Shown here: positions 32,557 to 41,565 of the stretch, in pieces | Position numbering within the stretch: the first letter of the stretch is position 1 | How the letters are laid out: each line of letters opens with the position of its first letter | Origin: an uncultured Erythrobacter sp. | GTDB lineage: Bacteria > Pseudomonadota > Alphaproteobacteria > Sphingomonadales > Sphingomonadaceae | Reading direction: 5' to 3' | NCBI RefSeq assembly: GCF_947497915.1 | Contig: NZ_CANMIJ010000001.1 | Coordinates: forward strand, 1,919,611-1,983,610 | DNA: 64,000 bases | Made by a program: the position numbers and the translations under genes | Notes under the pieces: model-generated | The model's input: the letters and a program-made list of their open reading frames with translations, nothing else | What the model was told of the DNA's origin: nothing | The model's database searches: none

Positions 32557-34695
32557 CTAGCCACGCCGCCATGAATGGTATTTCTCGACCCATCTGAGCA
32601 ACCCGTCCGGCTTGTTCGCGCGTTTCCAATTGCCTGCGGCAAACTTGTTCGCTTCGGCCATGGTCGGATAGGAATGGATCGTGCCGAGGATCTTGTTGAG
32701 GCCGAGCTTGTGCTTCATCGCGAGCACATATTCGGCCAGCAATTCGCCAGCGTGGCTGCCGACAATCGTCGCGCCAAGGATTGTATCTTTGCCCGGCGGG
32801 GTCAGCACTTTGACAAAGCCCTTCGTCTCGCTTTCGGTGATTGCACGGTCGAGATCGTCGAGCTCATAGGTCGTAACCTCGTATTCCACGCCCTGCTCCT
32901 TCGCCTCGGTCTCATTCAAGCCGACCCGCGCAAATTCGGGATCAAGGAAGGTGACAGCAGGGATCACGCGGTAATCGGCTTTGAACCGTTTAAACGTGCC
33001 AAACAGCGCATTGACGCTGGCAAACCACGCCTGATGGCTGGCGGTATGGGTGAACTGATACGGCCCGGCGACATCGCCCGCCGCGTAGATGTTCGGGAAC
33101 TTGGTCGTGAGAAACTCGTCTGTGTTGACCGTCTTCGCCGTGTCCACTCCGATATCTTCAAGTCCAAACCCGGTCAGGCGCGCTTGACGACCCACCGCCA
33201 CGATCAGCGCATCGAACGGCACCTCGACTGTGTTGCCTGCATGTTTGGCGATCAACTTGCTATCCGCGACCTTCACAGCTTTGTGACCCGTCAAAACAGT
33301 GACCCCGGATTCTTCGAGCACGCTTTGCGCAAGCGCGGAAACCTCTTCATCCTCGCGGCCCAGCACACGGTCAGCCATCTCCACTTGTGTCACATTAGAA
33401 CCAAGCCGCGCGAGCGCTTGCGATATTTCGCTGCCAATCGGGCCGCCGCCTAAGATAGCAACGCGCTTTGGCGCTTCGTCCATTTGGCCGAATGCTTCCC
33501 ACATTGTGTCGCTTGTCAGATATCCGCTGCCCTCCAGCCCTTCGATCGGCGGCACAAACGGGCGCGCGCCGCTGGCGATGATAATGCTGCGAGTGATGAG
33601 GCGCTGCGTTTCACCGTCATTGCGCGCGATCTCGACAGTCCACGGATCGATAATTGTGGCATAACCCTTCACCACGTCCACACCGAGATCAGTGTATCGC
33701 TCCACGCTGTCATGCGGCTCAATCGCTTTGATCACCTCCATGACACGGGCGATGGTCTGTTTGAACGGAACGACGGGTTCGGCAGCCTTCAAACCATAGC
33801 GATCTGCGTTGCGCATATTCGATGCGACCTTGGCGCTTTTGATCAAAGCTTTGCTCGGAACGCAGCCGGTGTTGAGGCAATCCCCGCCCATATCCTTGGC
33901 TTCGACCAATGTGACCTTCGCCTTCACCGTCGCAGCGATATAGGCGGAGACAAGCCCAGCCGAGCCAGCACCGATGACGACAAGGTTGCGGTCATAACTT
34001 TTCGGTCGGGTGAAACCTGCATAGACCTTGCGGCGCTTGATCAATCCGATGATGGCTTTGGCAATCCACGGTGCAATGCCGAGGAGCACGAACGAACCAA
34101 TGACAGCAGGTGAAGCGATGCCCGACAGGCTATCGATCTGCGCCAGCTGAGTGCCGGCATTCACATAGACAATCGTGCCGAGCAGCATCCCGATCTGGCT
34201 AACCCATGCGAACGTCCACGTTTTGATCCGTGTAAGGCCCATAACGAGGTTGATGACGAAGAACGGGATCGCGGGGATCATGCGCACCGTGAAAAGGTAG
34301 AAGGCACCGTCCCGCTCCAGCCCATCATTGATGGCTTTCAACCGCTCGCCAAACTTGCTTTCGATGGAATCGCGCAAGACGTACCGGGAAGAGAGGAATG
34401 CCAGCGTCGCGCCGAGCGTCGATGCGAAAGACACAAGGACCGTGCCCGTGACGAGGCCAAACAGAGCGCCAGCCGCCAAGGTAAGGATTGCAGCACCGGG
34501 CAGTGAGGCGGCCGTTACGGCGACATAGATGAGGAAGAAGACCGCGAGCACGAGGATCGGGTTCTCGGCATAAAATTCGCCAGCGCGTTCAACCTCGTCC
34601 TTAATGCCTTCGATGGTGAAGACATCTCCGAGATCGAAGATGAAATAGGCTGCGATAAGCGCGGCGAGCGCTGCGATGATGAGAATTTTTTTCAT
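32557..34695 (-). CDS. TVP38/TMEM64 - pyridine nucleotide-disulfide oxidoreductase fusion
   Basis: A 712-residue two-part protein. Residues 1-230 form a TVP38/TMEM64 (SNARE-associated, DedA-like) membrane domain with about six helices. Residues 240-712 are a complete mercuric-reductase/lipoamide-dehydrogenase-like flavoprotein with FAD motif VVIGAGSAGLVSA, redox-active disulfide GGDCLNTGCVPSK, NAD(P)H motif ILGGGPIGSE, second FAD motif NIYAAGDVAG and the C-terminal dimer motif HSYPTMAE. The flavoprotein would be tethered to the inner membrane. There is no metal-binding N-terminal domain or mer neighbour, so mercury reduction is unlikely. The substrate is unknown. Confidence 0.92.
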   Translation of the reverse strand: MKKILIIAALAALIAAYFIFDLGDVFTIEGIKDEVERAGEFYAENPILVLAVFFLIYVAVTAASLPGAAILTLAAGALFGLVTGTVLVSFASTLGATLAFLSSRYVLRDSIESKFGERLKAINDGLERDGAFYLFTVRMIPAIPFFVINLVMGLTRIKTWTFAWVSQIGMLLGTIVYVNAGTQLAQIDSLSGIASPAVIGSFVLLGIAPWIAKAIIGLIKRRKVYAGFTRPKSYDRNLVVIGAGSAGLVSAYIAATVKAKVTLVEAKDMGGDCLNTGCVPSKALIKSAKVASNMRNADRYGLKAAEPVVPFKQTIARVMEVIKAIEPHDSVERYTDLGVDVVKGYATIIDPWTVEIARNDGETQRLITRSIIIASGARPFVPPIEGLEGSGYLTSDTMWEAFGQMDEAPKRVAILGGGPIGSEISQALARLGSNVTQVEMADRVLGREDEEVSALAQSVLEESGVTVLTGHKAVKVADSKLIAKHAGNTVEVPFDALIVAVGRQARLTGFGLEDIGVDTAKTVNTDEFLTTKFPNIYAAGDVAGPYQFTHTASHQAWFASVNALFGTFKRFKADYRVIPAVTFLDPEFARVGLNETEAKEQGVEYEVTTYELDDLDRAITESETKGFVKVLTPPGKDTILGATIVGSHAGELLAEYVLAMKHKLGLNKILGTIHSYPTMAEANKFAAGNWKRANKPDGLLRWVEKYHSWRRG

Positions 34696-34751
34696 AGTCT
34701 GCCTGATTAATCCTCTATTCGAAGCGTCAGCGCGGCTGGTTACACCGTGTC

Positions 34752-35852
34752 CTACTTTGCCCCGCTCAACCGCGCGTACTGTGTGAGCCAGCGTGTGTCG
34801 ATCCAGTGTTTAAGTTTCGCCGCCCATTGGCCTTGCGCAGAAAACGCGCCAAAGCTGGCAATCGCCTCTCCCCGCCCTGTAGAAATCAGATACAGATTGG
34901 CGATGCGCGGTACGTAACTTTTCGTGGGCGGCAGCCCCGCGGCGGCTGCGCGTAGATTGTCAGCTAGGATAGGCCCTGCGAACACCGCATGCACGCCGGA
35001 ATGCGGCACATGGCGATCCTGACGAGATGCAACATCGCCAACAGCAAAGACATACGGATGTGAGATTGATCGCTGATACTGGTCGACGGCGATGAAGCCG
35101 TTCGGGTCGCAGGCAAGGCCGCTTTCTTCGGGCCATTGCGGCGCGCCGCTACCCATGGCTGCAACGATCAGGTCAATATCCGGCAGTGCGGCGGCGCCTG
35201 CTGACAATACTTTACCGCGTATCTCTGCGTCTGCTTCCACCGCTGTGATCCCTTGACGCGAAAGTTCTGCTGAGACCCTGCGCCGGACAGAATTGCCAAA
35301 GCGCGGAAGGAGGCCCTCTTTGCCAGTTATCAGAGTGACCATTGTCAATGCACCATCGCCGCGATTGCGCAGTCCAAAGGCAAGCTCCACTCCGCCTGCA
35401 CCTCCTCCGACAACGGCGATATGCTTTGCTGCATCCATGCCCTCTATCTGATCGACAAAGCGATCTATGGGGCGAACGTCTATGATCCGCGGATCATCGC
35501 CCAAGATGTGCGACGCGCGGCCAACCCCGCCCGTATCTATCGAACAGATGTCGAATGTGATCTCTGCACCCGAAGCGGTGCGAACCGAGTGTTGGTCAAG
35601 ATCAAGTCCGTCACAGCGATCCAGAACCAGCTTCACCCCTGCGCGCTTCGCCAACGCAGCCAGATCGACCAATCCGTCATCACGCGAATACTGGCCGCTT
35701 ATCCAGCCGGGCACCATGCCCGAATATCGCAAAGTTGGATAAGGCGTGACCAGCGTCGCGGTCTCTGCCGGAATTCCGCCGCGTATCCAGTCTGCAAGCA
35801 CCGCCACATGGGCATGCCCGCCGCCTACGAGCAGAAGATTCTGGGATGAGAT
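34752..35852 (-). CDS. NDH-2/SelD-N-like FAD oxidoreductase with non-standard start
   Basis: A flavoprotein of about 366 residues, related to type II NADH dehydrogenases and the N-terminal flavodomain fused to some SelD proteins. The first dinucleotide motif LLLVGGGHAHVAVL is coded upstream of the first ATG/GTG/TTG (GTG at 35807), back to an in-frame stop at 35871-35873. So the start must be a rare codon; ATC at 35852 or ATT at 35855 would give the expected length. The second NAD(P)H motif is AVVGGGAGGVELAF, and the last FAD motif is VFAVGDVASR. The gene follows eda by 18-20 bases. Confidence 0.8.
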   Translation of the reverse strand: MSSQNLLLVGGGHAHVAVLADWIRGGIPAETATLVTPYPTLRYSGMVPGWISGQYSRDDGLVDLAALAKRAGVKLVLDRCDGLDLDQHSVRTASGAEITFDICSIDTGGVGRASHILGDDPRIIDVRPIDRFVDQIEGMDAAKHIAVVGGGAGGVELAFGLRNRGDGALTMVTLITGKEGLLPRFGNSVRRRVSAELSRQGITAVEADAEIRGKVLSAGAAALPDIDLIVAAMGSGAPQWPEESGLACDPNGFIAVDQYQRSISHPYVFAVGDVASRQDRHVPHSGVHAVFAGPILADNLRAAAAGLPPTKSYVPRIANLYLISTGRGEAIASFGAFSAQGQWAAKLKHWIDTRWLTQYARLSGAK

Positions 35853-35870
35853 AATCCGATTGCGAGCGGC

Positions 35871-36509
35871 CTAGCCGCGCACACCTTTTGCAATGTCGAC
35901 AGCTTCCGCCGCAAGCCGCGTGACTTCGGCGAAATTGCTTGTCTCAACCGCATCTTTCGGTGTGAGCCAGCTGCCCCCGCATGCCATCACATGCGGCAGC
36001 GCCAAAAAGTCCGGCAGATTCGCAGCTGAAACGCCGCCAGTTGGCATAAAGCGCATCTCGCGAAACACCGATCCAAGCGCTTTTAGCATCGGCACGCCGC
36101 CCGCAAGGCTCGCGGGGAAGAACTTCACATCGCGCAATCCCAAAGCGCAAGCGCGCTGCACTTCGCCAGCTGTCATGGTGCCGGGAAAGAACGGGATATT
36201 CTCAGCCAAGCAATATTCGGCGATTTCGTCCACCAGACCCGGTGAGACGATGAACTGCGCGCCTGCATCGCGGACCTGTTTCGCCTGATCGAGCGTGAGA
36301 ACGGTGCCTGCTCCGACGATCAAGTCTCCACCGCGTTCAATAATCGCGCTCATACCTTCGAGCGCGCCTTCGCTGCGCAGAACAACCTCAATCACGCTCA
36401 ATCCGCCTTGGCCCAGCGCTCTGGCTGTTGCGACTGCACGGTCAGCATCGCTGTCGCCGATCAAAGGCACCACAGGAGCCGCATTCAGCCGCTCATTCAA
36501 TCCGGTCAT
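35871..36509 (-). CDS. eda: KDPG/KHG aldolase
   Basis: This 212-residue class I aldolase of the Entner-Doudoroff route splits 2-keto-3-deoxy-6-phosphogluconate to pyruvate and glyceraldehyde 3-phosphate. The TIM-barrel motifs are VVPLI at the start, VIEVVLRSEGALE, VGAGTVL, IVSPG, the Schiff-base lysine in VKFFPA and MPTGGV. The ATG at 36509 matches the family start; the long opening upstream overlaps the divergent region. No edd or zwf is next to it. Confidence 0.95.
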   Translation of the reverse strand: MTGLNERLNAAPVVPLIGDSDADRAVATARALGQGGLSVIEVVLRSEGALEGMSAIIERGGDLIVGAGTVLTLDQAKQVRDAGAQFIVSPGLVDEIAEYCLAENIPFFPGTMTAGEVQRACALGLRDVKFFPASLAGGVPMLKALGSVFREMRFMPTGGVSAANLPDFLALPHVMACGGSWLTPKDAVETSNFAEVTRLAAEAVDIAKGVRG

Positions 36510-36676
36510 TCTCAATCCTTCAGTTCGGCAGGTTCCATCTAGGCTGGAACCGCCTTGGAAACGGTGCGTTTGATATGTGCTGCGGAGGGAAAACACCCTC
36601 TTTGCGTTCGGCAGGGATACCGACGTGTGCAGAAAGACGAAACGCTTTTTTCGACGATCATCACGGAACTGTTCCC

Positions 36677-38458
36677 ATGGCAACCGACAATGCGAGCTAC
36701 GGCACTCGATTATCGCTGGTAACGTTCTTTCGCCGCTTTTTTGAGATTTTGAAACCTGAGGCGAGTTTTTACTGGCTCACGCTGGTTTACGGCATCGGGA
36801 TCAGCCTTTTGTCGCTCGCCACACCGATTTCCGTTCAATTGCTGATCAACACGGTTGCAAACACCGCGCTTACTGCGCCGCTGGTGATGCTGTCGCTCAC
36901 TTTGTTCGGATTGCTGGCTTTGTTCGGGCTACTCAATGCCTTACGCATTCACTTGATGGAGTTGTTTTCGCGGCGCTTTTACGCGCGGATGGTAGCGGAA
37001 ATCTCGCTCATCTCCGTCTACGCGCAAGACCCGTTTTTCGGAGACCGCAAGAAAGGCGCACTATTCAACCGCTATTTTGACGTCATCAACGTGCAAATCG
37101 CCCTTCCCGTTCTGTTTATCGGCGGCTTTTCCGTCGTGCTTCAGGTCGCGGTCGGCTTTGTGCTTGTATCGCTCTACCACCCGCTTTTCCTCGTCTTCAC
37201 ATTGGTGATGAGCGCGCTGATCTGGGTGATTTGGCTGGCATGGGGCGGACGCGCGATCCGCACCGGGATCGATCTTTCGCATGCCAAGCACGCGACCGCC
37301 GACTGGTTGGAGACGATTGGGGGGTCCAATGGATTCTTCAAATCCCAACGCCGGATCGACTACGCGCTCGATAAGACCGACCAATTCACGCACGATTACA
37401 TCAATGAGCGAAAACGGCATTTCCGCCAGCATTTTTCGCAGACGCTCGCTTTCCTGCTCATGTATGCGGCGGCCAGCGCGGTTCTGCTCGGGCTTGGCGG
37501 CTGGCTTGTCATTCAAGGGCAATTGACCCTTGGACAACTGGTCGCAGCCGAGCTGGTTCTATCAGTTGCGTTTTTCGGCGTGGCGCAGCTCGGTACTTAT
37601 CTCACCTATTTTTACGACCTGTGCGCGGCGATTGAAGAGCTGACGCTGTTCTACGACGTCCAGCAGGAAAAAATCGCAGGCGACAACCCCGTCAACGGCT
37701 CAGACCATACATTGGTGTTCAATTCGGTGCGCGGATCGGCGCGGCATGAAAGCGCAGAGATCAACCTCGAAATTCCCAGCGGCTCTATCGTTATGGCCGG
37801 ATCCAGCCAGCACGGAATGCAGCGCCTGTTTACGAACCTGCTGAAGATGCACGAGCTGCCATCCAGCGGCTTTGCGACCATGGGCGGGATCGATTTGAAA
37901 GATATCGAGGCCTATAACCTTCGCAAAGATGTCCATGTCCTTGAACGGCCATCGTTCGTTGGCATGACGATCCGCGAATATCTCAGCCTCTCATGCCCGA
38001 ACACCGCCAAACAGCGGATGGCCGCCGCACTTGAAACCGCCGGCCTGACCGAAACCATCAGCACATTCGAGAAAGGTCTCGACACCCTGATTGCATCGAG
38101 CGGTTGGCCCTTATCCTCTGTTGAATTGCAGCAATTGAAACTGGCCAATGCCCTGCTCGAACAGCCGCGCGTCCTTGTGCTCAGCCAGCTGTTTGACCTT
38201 GTCGATGAGGACAACTTGGCCCGAGTCATCACCGAACTTCGCGAACAGGCATATTCCACGGTGATCTGCTTCTCAAATCGCAGGATTGATCTGGGATTTG
38301 ACCGGTTCCTTTATCTGGAGGCGAAGCAGCAACGGTATTTCGACAGTTTCGATGATTTCTGCTTTGCGGTGAACGAAAAACCGCCGCGCAAGCCATCGGG
38401 CCCGAGCCCGCTTTCAATGAATGCTGACAACACAACAGGCGAGGTGGCAAGAAAATGA
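36677..38458 (+). CDS. ABC exporter-like protein with degenerate ATPase domain
   Basis: A 593-residue protein with an N-terminal six-helix exporter domain (about 20-320) and a C-terminal ATPase-like domain (about 350-560). The fold order of an ABC ATPase can be followed, but each motif is lost. Walker A reads AGSSQHGMQRL (about 373) without GK(S/T). The signature reads LSSVELQQLKLANALL (about 479) instead of LSGGQ. Walker B reads VLVLSQLFDLVD (about 500) with DE changed to SQ, and the switch His is missing. No C39 peptidase domain is present. It overlaps the HlyD gene (ATGA). Confidence 0.88.
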   Translation: MATDNASYGTRLSLVTFFRRFFEILKPEASFYWLTLVYGIGISLLSLATPISVQLLINTVANTALTAPLVMLSLTLFGLLALFGLLNALRIHLMELFSRRFYARMVAEISLISVYAQDPFFGDRKKGALFNRYFDVINVQIALPVLFIGGFSVVLQVAVGFVLVSLYHPLFLVFTLVMSALIWVIWLAWGGRAIRTGIDLSHAKHATADWLETIGGSNGFFKSQRRIDYALDKTDQFTHDYINERKRHFRQHFSQTLAFLLMYAAASAVLLGLGGWLVIQGQLTLGQLVAAELVLSVAFFGVAQLGTYLTYFYDLCAAIEELTLFYDVQQEKIAGDNPVNGSDHTLVFNSVRGSARHESAEINLEIPSGSIVMAGSSQHGMQRLFTNLLKMHELPSSGFATMGGIDLKDIEAYNLRKDVHVLERPSFVGMTIREYLSLSCPNTAKQRMAAALETAGLTETISTFEKGLDTLIASSGWPLSSVELQQLKLANALLEQPRVLVLSQLFDLVDEDNLARVITELREQAYSTVICFSNRRIDLGFDRFLYLEAKQQRYFDSFDDFCFAVNEKPPRKPSGPSPLSMNADNTTGEVARK

Positions 38459-39501
38459 GCTCTATCGCCCGCAGTAAAGAAGACATGGCGCATTTCACCG
38501 CGCTTTCCAGCGTGAAGAAACCGCGCGTCATGCGTGCCGTCTATATCATGATCTTGCTTGGTATATTGGCAATGATTGCCTTCCTGACTTTCGTCCCGTG
38601 GGTGCAAACCACTGGTGGGCAAGGCAAGATCACAACACTCAATCCGAACGAGCGACAGCAGGAAATCAACGCAGCGGTTTCTGGCCGGATCGAAGAGTGG
38701 TTTGTGCGCGATGGAAGCGCTGTCCTGAAAGGCGATCCGATTGCACGTATTGCCGATATCGACCCGCAATTAATCCAGCGTCTCCAGGCAGAGCGGCAGC
38801 AAGTGCAGATCCAGCTCCAATCGGTCAAAAAAGCCCTGTCGACTGCTCAAATTGATGAACGCCGCATGGCGGAGCTGTTCGCTGCTGGGCTGGCCGCGCG
38901 GCGCGACTACGAACAGGCACAGATCCGCGTCGAGCAAATGCGCGGCAGCGTTGCTGAGGCGCAGGCAAACCTAACCCGCGCAGACACCGCCCTTTCGCGG
39001 CAGTCAGAACAATTGATCAGCGCCCCGCGCGATGGCTTCATTCAATCCGTAAATGCAGGCGATACTGCAACTCTCGTGTCAGCGGGCGATGTCCTTGCGA
39101 CATTCGTGCCGGAAACGTCTGAGCGCGTGATCGAAGTGTTTGTCGATGGCCGCGATGTCGGCTTGCTTCTCCAAGGGGAAAAGGCACGCATCCAATTCGA
39201 AGGTTGGCCAGCCGTGCAATTTAGCGGTTGGCCGTCCGTCGCCGTTGGCACATTTGGCGGCATCGTTACCACCGTTGACCAATCGGCGCAGGCCGATGGC
39301 CGTTTCCGCGTCTTGATCGCAGAAGATCCGGAGGCCGAAGTCCCATGGCCAGAGGAACGCTATGCCCGCTACGGCGCGGCAGTGCGCGCTTGGATTTTGC
39401 TCGAAACTGTCCCTGTCGGCTATGAAATCTGGCGCCAACTCAACAACTTCCCACCGGAACTTCCGCCCGCTGTTAACACGGCACAAGGCCAGGCAACCTG
39501 A
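38455..39501 (+). CDS. HlyD-family membrane fusion protein
   Basis: A 348-residue periplasmic adaptor. It has one N-terminal membrane helix (about 27-47), a biotinyl-lipoyl-like half (GRIEEWFVRDGSAVLKGDPI), a helical hairpin (about 100-185) and the second lipoyl half plus beta-barrel (LISAPRDGFIQSVNAGDT onward). Adaptors of this type join an inner membrane pump to a TolC channel. It is coupled to the ABC-like gene before it and to the TolC-like gene two bases after it. Confidence 0.92.
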   Translation: MSSIARSKEDMAHFTALSSVKKPRVMRAVYIMILLGILAMIAFLTFVPWVQTTGGQGKITTLNPNERQQEINAAVSGRIEEWFVRDGSAVLKGDPIARIADIDPQLIQRLQAERQQVQIQLQSVKKALSTAQIDERRMAELFAAGLAARRDYEQAQIRVEQMRGSVAEAQANLTRADTALSRQSEQLISAPRDGFIQSVNAGDTATLVSAGDVLATFVPETSERVIEVFVDGRDVGLLLQGEKARIQFEGWPAVQFSGWPSVAVGTFGGIVTTVDQSAQADGRFRVLIAEDPEAEVPWPEERYARYGAAVRAWILLETVPVGYEIWRQLNNFPPELPPAVNTAQGQAT

Positions 39502-39503
39502 TC

Positions 39504-40964
39504 ATGCGATTGCTGGCCGCTCTTTGTGTGGCGTTGGCGGCAACGATGGTGCCTGCCAGCGGGCAGAATATTGAACCGGTGGCAGAGCCGCTTGAACAGG
39601 CGATCTCGCAAGGGCCGCTGCTGCCCGAAGAAGTCCTCCGCAGTTCAGCGCTTACCTTTCCCAGCATCCTCGAGAGTTTTGAGCGCGAAGCTGCGGCGCG
39701 AAGCGATCAATTGTCCGCCGATGGCGCGTTTGATCTCATGCTGGAAGCCGAAGCCTATGACCGGGTAACCGGCACATTTTCGGGTGGCTATGCCGAAGTG
39801 AAAGCGTCCCAACCACTGCGCCCGCTATCCGGCGAAGTCTATGGCAGTTACCGCCTGTCCGACGGACGTTTCCCGATTTACGAAAACTTCTACAACACCA
39901 ATCAAGCCGGTGAATTCAAAGTCGGCGCGCTCTTTTCTCTGCTTCGGGATCGGCGGATCGACAAGCGCCGCTTCGCTATTGAGGACACCCGCATTGCCGC
40001 CAGTCAAGCGCGGCTCGATATCATGCTCGTAAAGCTGAATGTGCAGCACGAGGCGCTGAAAGCCTATTGGTACTGGGCTGCGGCAGGCAGCGAAATCCGC
40101 GTTTACGAAGAGCTGCTGGAGATCGCCCAAGCGCGCACGATCGGGCTCAGTCGTCAGGTCCGCGCAGGTGCGATACCTCGCATCGCGCTAACCGAAAACG
40201 AGCAAAACGTGCTTCGCCGCAAAACTCTGCTGGCCGAGGCGCAGCGCAATTTTGCCAATGCAGCCGACAGCCTGTCCTATTATCTGCGAGACAGTACCGG
40301 GCGTTTGATAACGCCCACACGCCAGCAATTGCCTGATACCGACATGCTGAGCGCGCTGCCCGATATGCAGCACTTGCTCTCACAGCAGGTCAGCGATGTT
40401 CTGGATCAGCGGCCCGAATTGCAAAACTTTCGCCTCGCAATGCAGCGCGCCTCCAACAAGATTGAGCTGCGCCGTAATGATCTGAAGCCGAACCTCGATT
40501 TCAATGTCGAGCTGTCACGCGATTTTGGTGCCGTGGGTGATGGCGGGTCTACATTCGATTCCACCGATACCGTTGTCGGCGTCAAGTTCACGGTTCCCTT
40601 GCAACGACGCGAAGCGCGCGGGCGATTGCAGCGTGCGGAGGCGGAACTGCGCGAAATGGAGCTGCGCGAGCGCCGGGTCAGCGACCGGATCGAGGTTGAA
40701 CTCGGCAATATTTTGACCAACCTCAACGCGTCACTCGAACTAGCAGAACTGGCCGATCAGGAAGTGGTTCAAGCCGGTGCAATGGTCGCCGCCGAACGAA
40801 AGCGCTTTGATCTGGGCGCAGGCGATTTCTTCCTGGTCAATGTCCGTGAGGAAAGCGCAGCGGATGCGCAAATCCGCGCGATCCGAGCTGATCTCAAAGG
40901 GAGGCTAGCAGCCGCCAGTTATTCCGCGGCGACGATGAACTTGTCAGAACTGGGCCTCGATTAG
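39504..40964 (+). CDS. TolC-family outer membrane channel protein
   Basis: A 486-residue outer membrane efflux protein. A signal peptide (MRLLAALCVALAATMVPASG) is followed by two long helical repeats typical of TolC. The region LNVQHEALKAYWYWAAAGSE and the matching EVELGNILTNLNASLELAEL-type helix mark the two repeats. It closes the three-gene export cassette. The neighbouring mocA gene converges after 13 bases; no clear terminator is seen. Confidence 0.9.
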   Translation: MRLLAALCVALAATMVPASGQNIEPVAEPLEQAISQGPLLPEEVLRSSALTFPSILESFEREAAARSDQLSADGAFDLMLEAEAYDRVTGTFSGGYAEVKASQPLRPLSGEVYGSYRLSDGRFPIYENFYNTNQAGEFKVGALFSLLRDRRIDKRRFAIEDTRIAASQARLDIMLVKLNVQHEALKAYWYWAAAGSEIRVYEELLEIAQARTIGLSRQVRAGAIPRIALTENEQNVLRRKTLLAEAQRNFANAADSLSYYLRDSTGRLITPTRQQLPDTDMLSALPDMQHLLSQQVSDVLDQRPELQNFRLAMQRASNKIELRRNDLKPNLDFNVELSRDFGAVGDGGSTFDSTDTVVGVKFTVPLQRREARGRLQRAEAELREMELRERRVSDRIEVELGNILTNLNASLELAELADQEVVQAGAMVAAERKRFDLGAGDFFLVNVREESAADAQIRAIRADLKGRLAAASYSAATMNLSELGLD

Positions 40965-40977
40965 AGCGCTGTCCTGC

Positions 40978-41565
40978 TTACTTCGCGAGTGCCGCAAGAG
41001 CGCCAGGAGTATCGACATCGCGCAGCCAATCAGCCGGGCAATCAATCACAGCGCCTTCGGACAAAATCTCACGTGCGCCGCCATTGCCTTTCAACATAGA
41101 CAAGTGGCCAAAATGATCGGAGCCGAAGATCGCAGGCGGCAATCGCGCTTCGTCATTTGTCGATGTCCCGATGAAATCAGGGCCGCCTGAAAGCGCTGCG
41201 CCGATCAATTTCTCAAAATGGCTTGTCGGCACAAGCGGCATGTCCGCCAGCGCAATCATCAGACCATCGGCCCGGGCGAATTTCGCAAGCGACGCGGCCA
41301 AGGCCACCGAGGACCCCATGCCTTCGCCTGCTTGCAAATTGGCGCGAATATCAAAGCCCATCGCGCGCCATTCAGAGGCGCAAGGATGCGATGTCTTTGC
41401 GCTAATCACCCACGCATTCTGAAACCGGTCACGCGGAATAGCTCTGACCGCGTGAAGCCCCAGTTTCTCGCCGCGAAAATCGGCGCCTAATTTGTCTGTC
41501 TCGCCAAATCTTTGTGACGCCCCAGCCGCAAGCACTGCGACTGCCAAACGCTTATTCTTAGACAC
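40978..41565 (-). CDS. MobA/MocA-like nucleotidyltransferase
   Basis: A 195-residue NTP-transferase of the molybdenum cofactor cytidylyltransferase type, which makes the CMP form of the cofactor used by xanthine dehydrogenase family enzymes. The N-terminal motif is VLAAGASQRFGETDKL, with ALADMPLVP and a CPADWLRDVDTP tail. The GTG start at 41565 overlaps the xdhC stop by eight bases; a TTG four codons further up is also possible. Its location in the molybdenum hydroxylase operon supports the role. Confidence 0.88.
   Translation of the reverse strand: MSKNKRLAVAVLAAGASQRFGETDKLGADFRGEKLGLHAVRAIPRDRFQNAWVISAKTSHPCASEWRAMGFDIRANLQAGEGMGSSVALAASLAKFARADGLMIALADMPLVPTSHFEKLIGAALSGGPDFIGTSTNDEARLPPAIFGSDHFGHLSMLKGNGGAREILSEGAVIDCPADWLRDVDTPGALAALAK

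Noticed and set aside
32557-34695. Mercuric reductase
   Set aside because: The CxxxxC disulfide is present, but the heavy-metal N-terminal domain is replaced by TVP38, and no mer genes are near.
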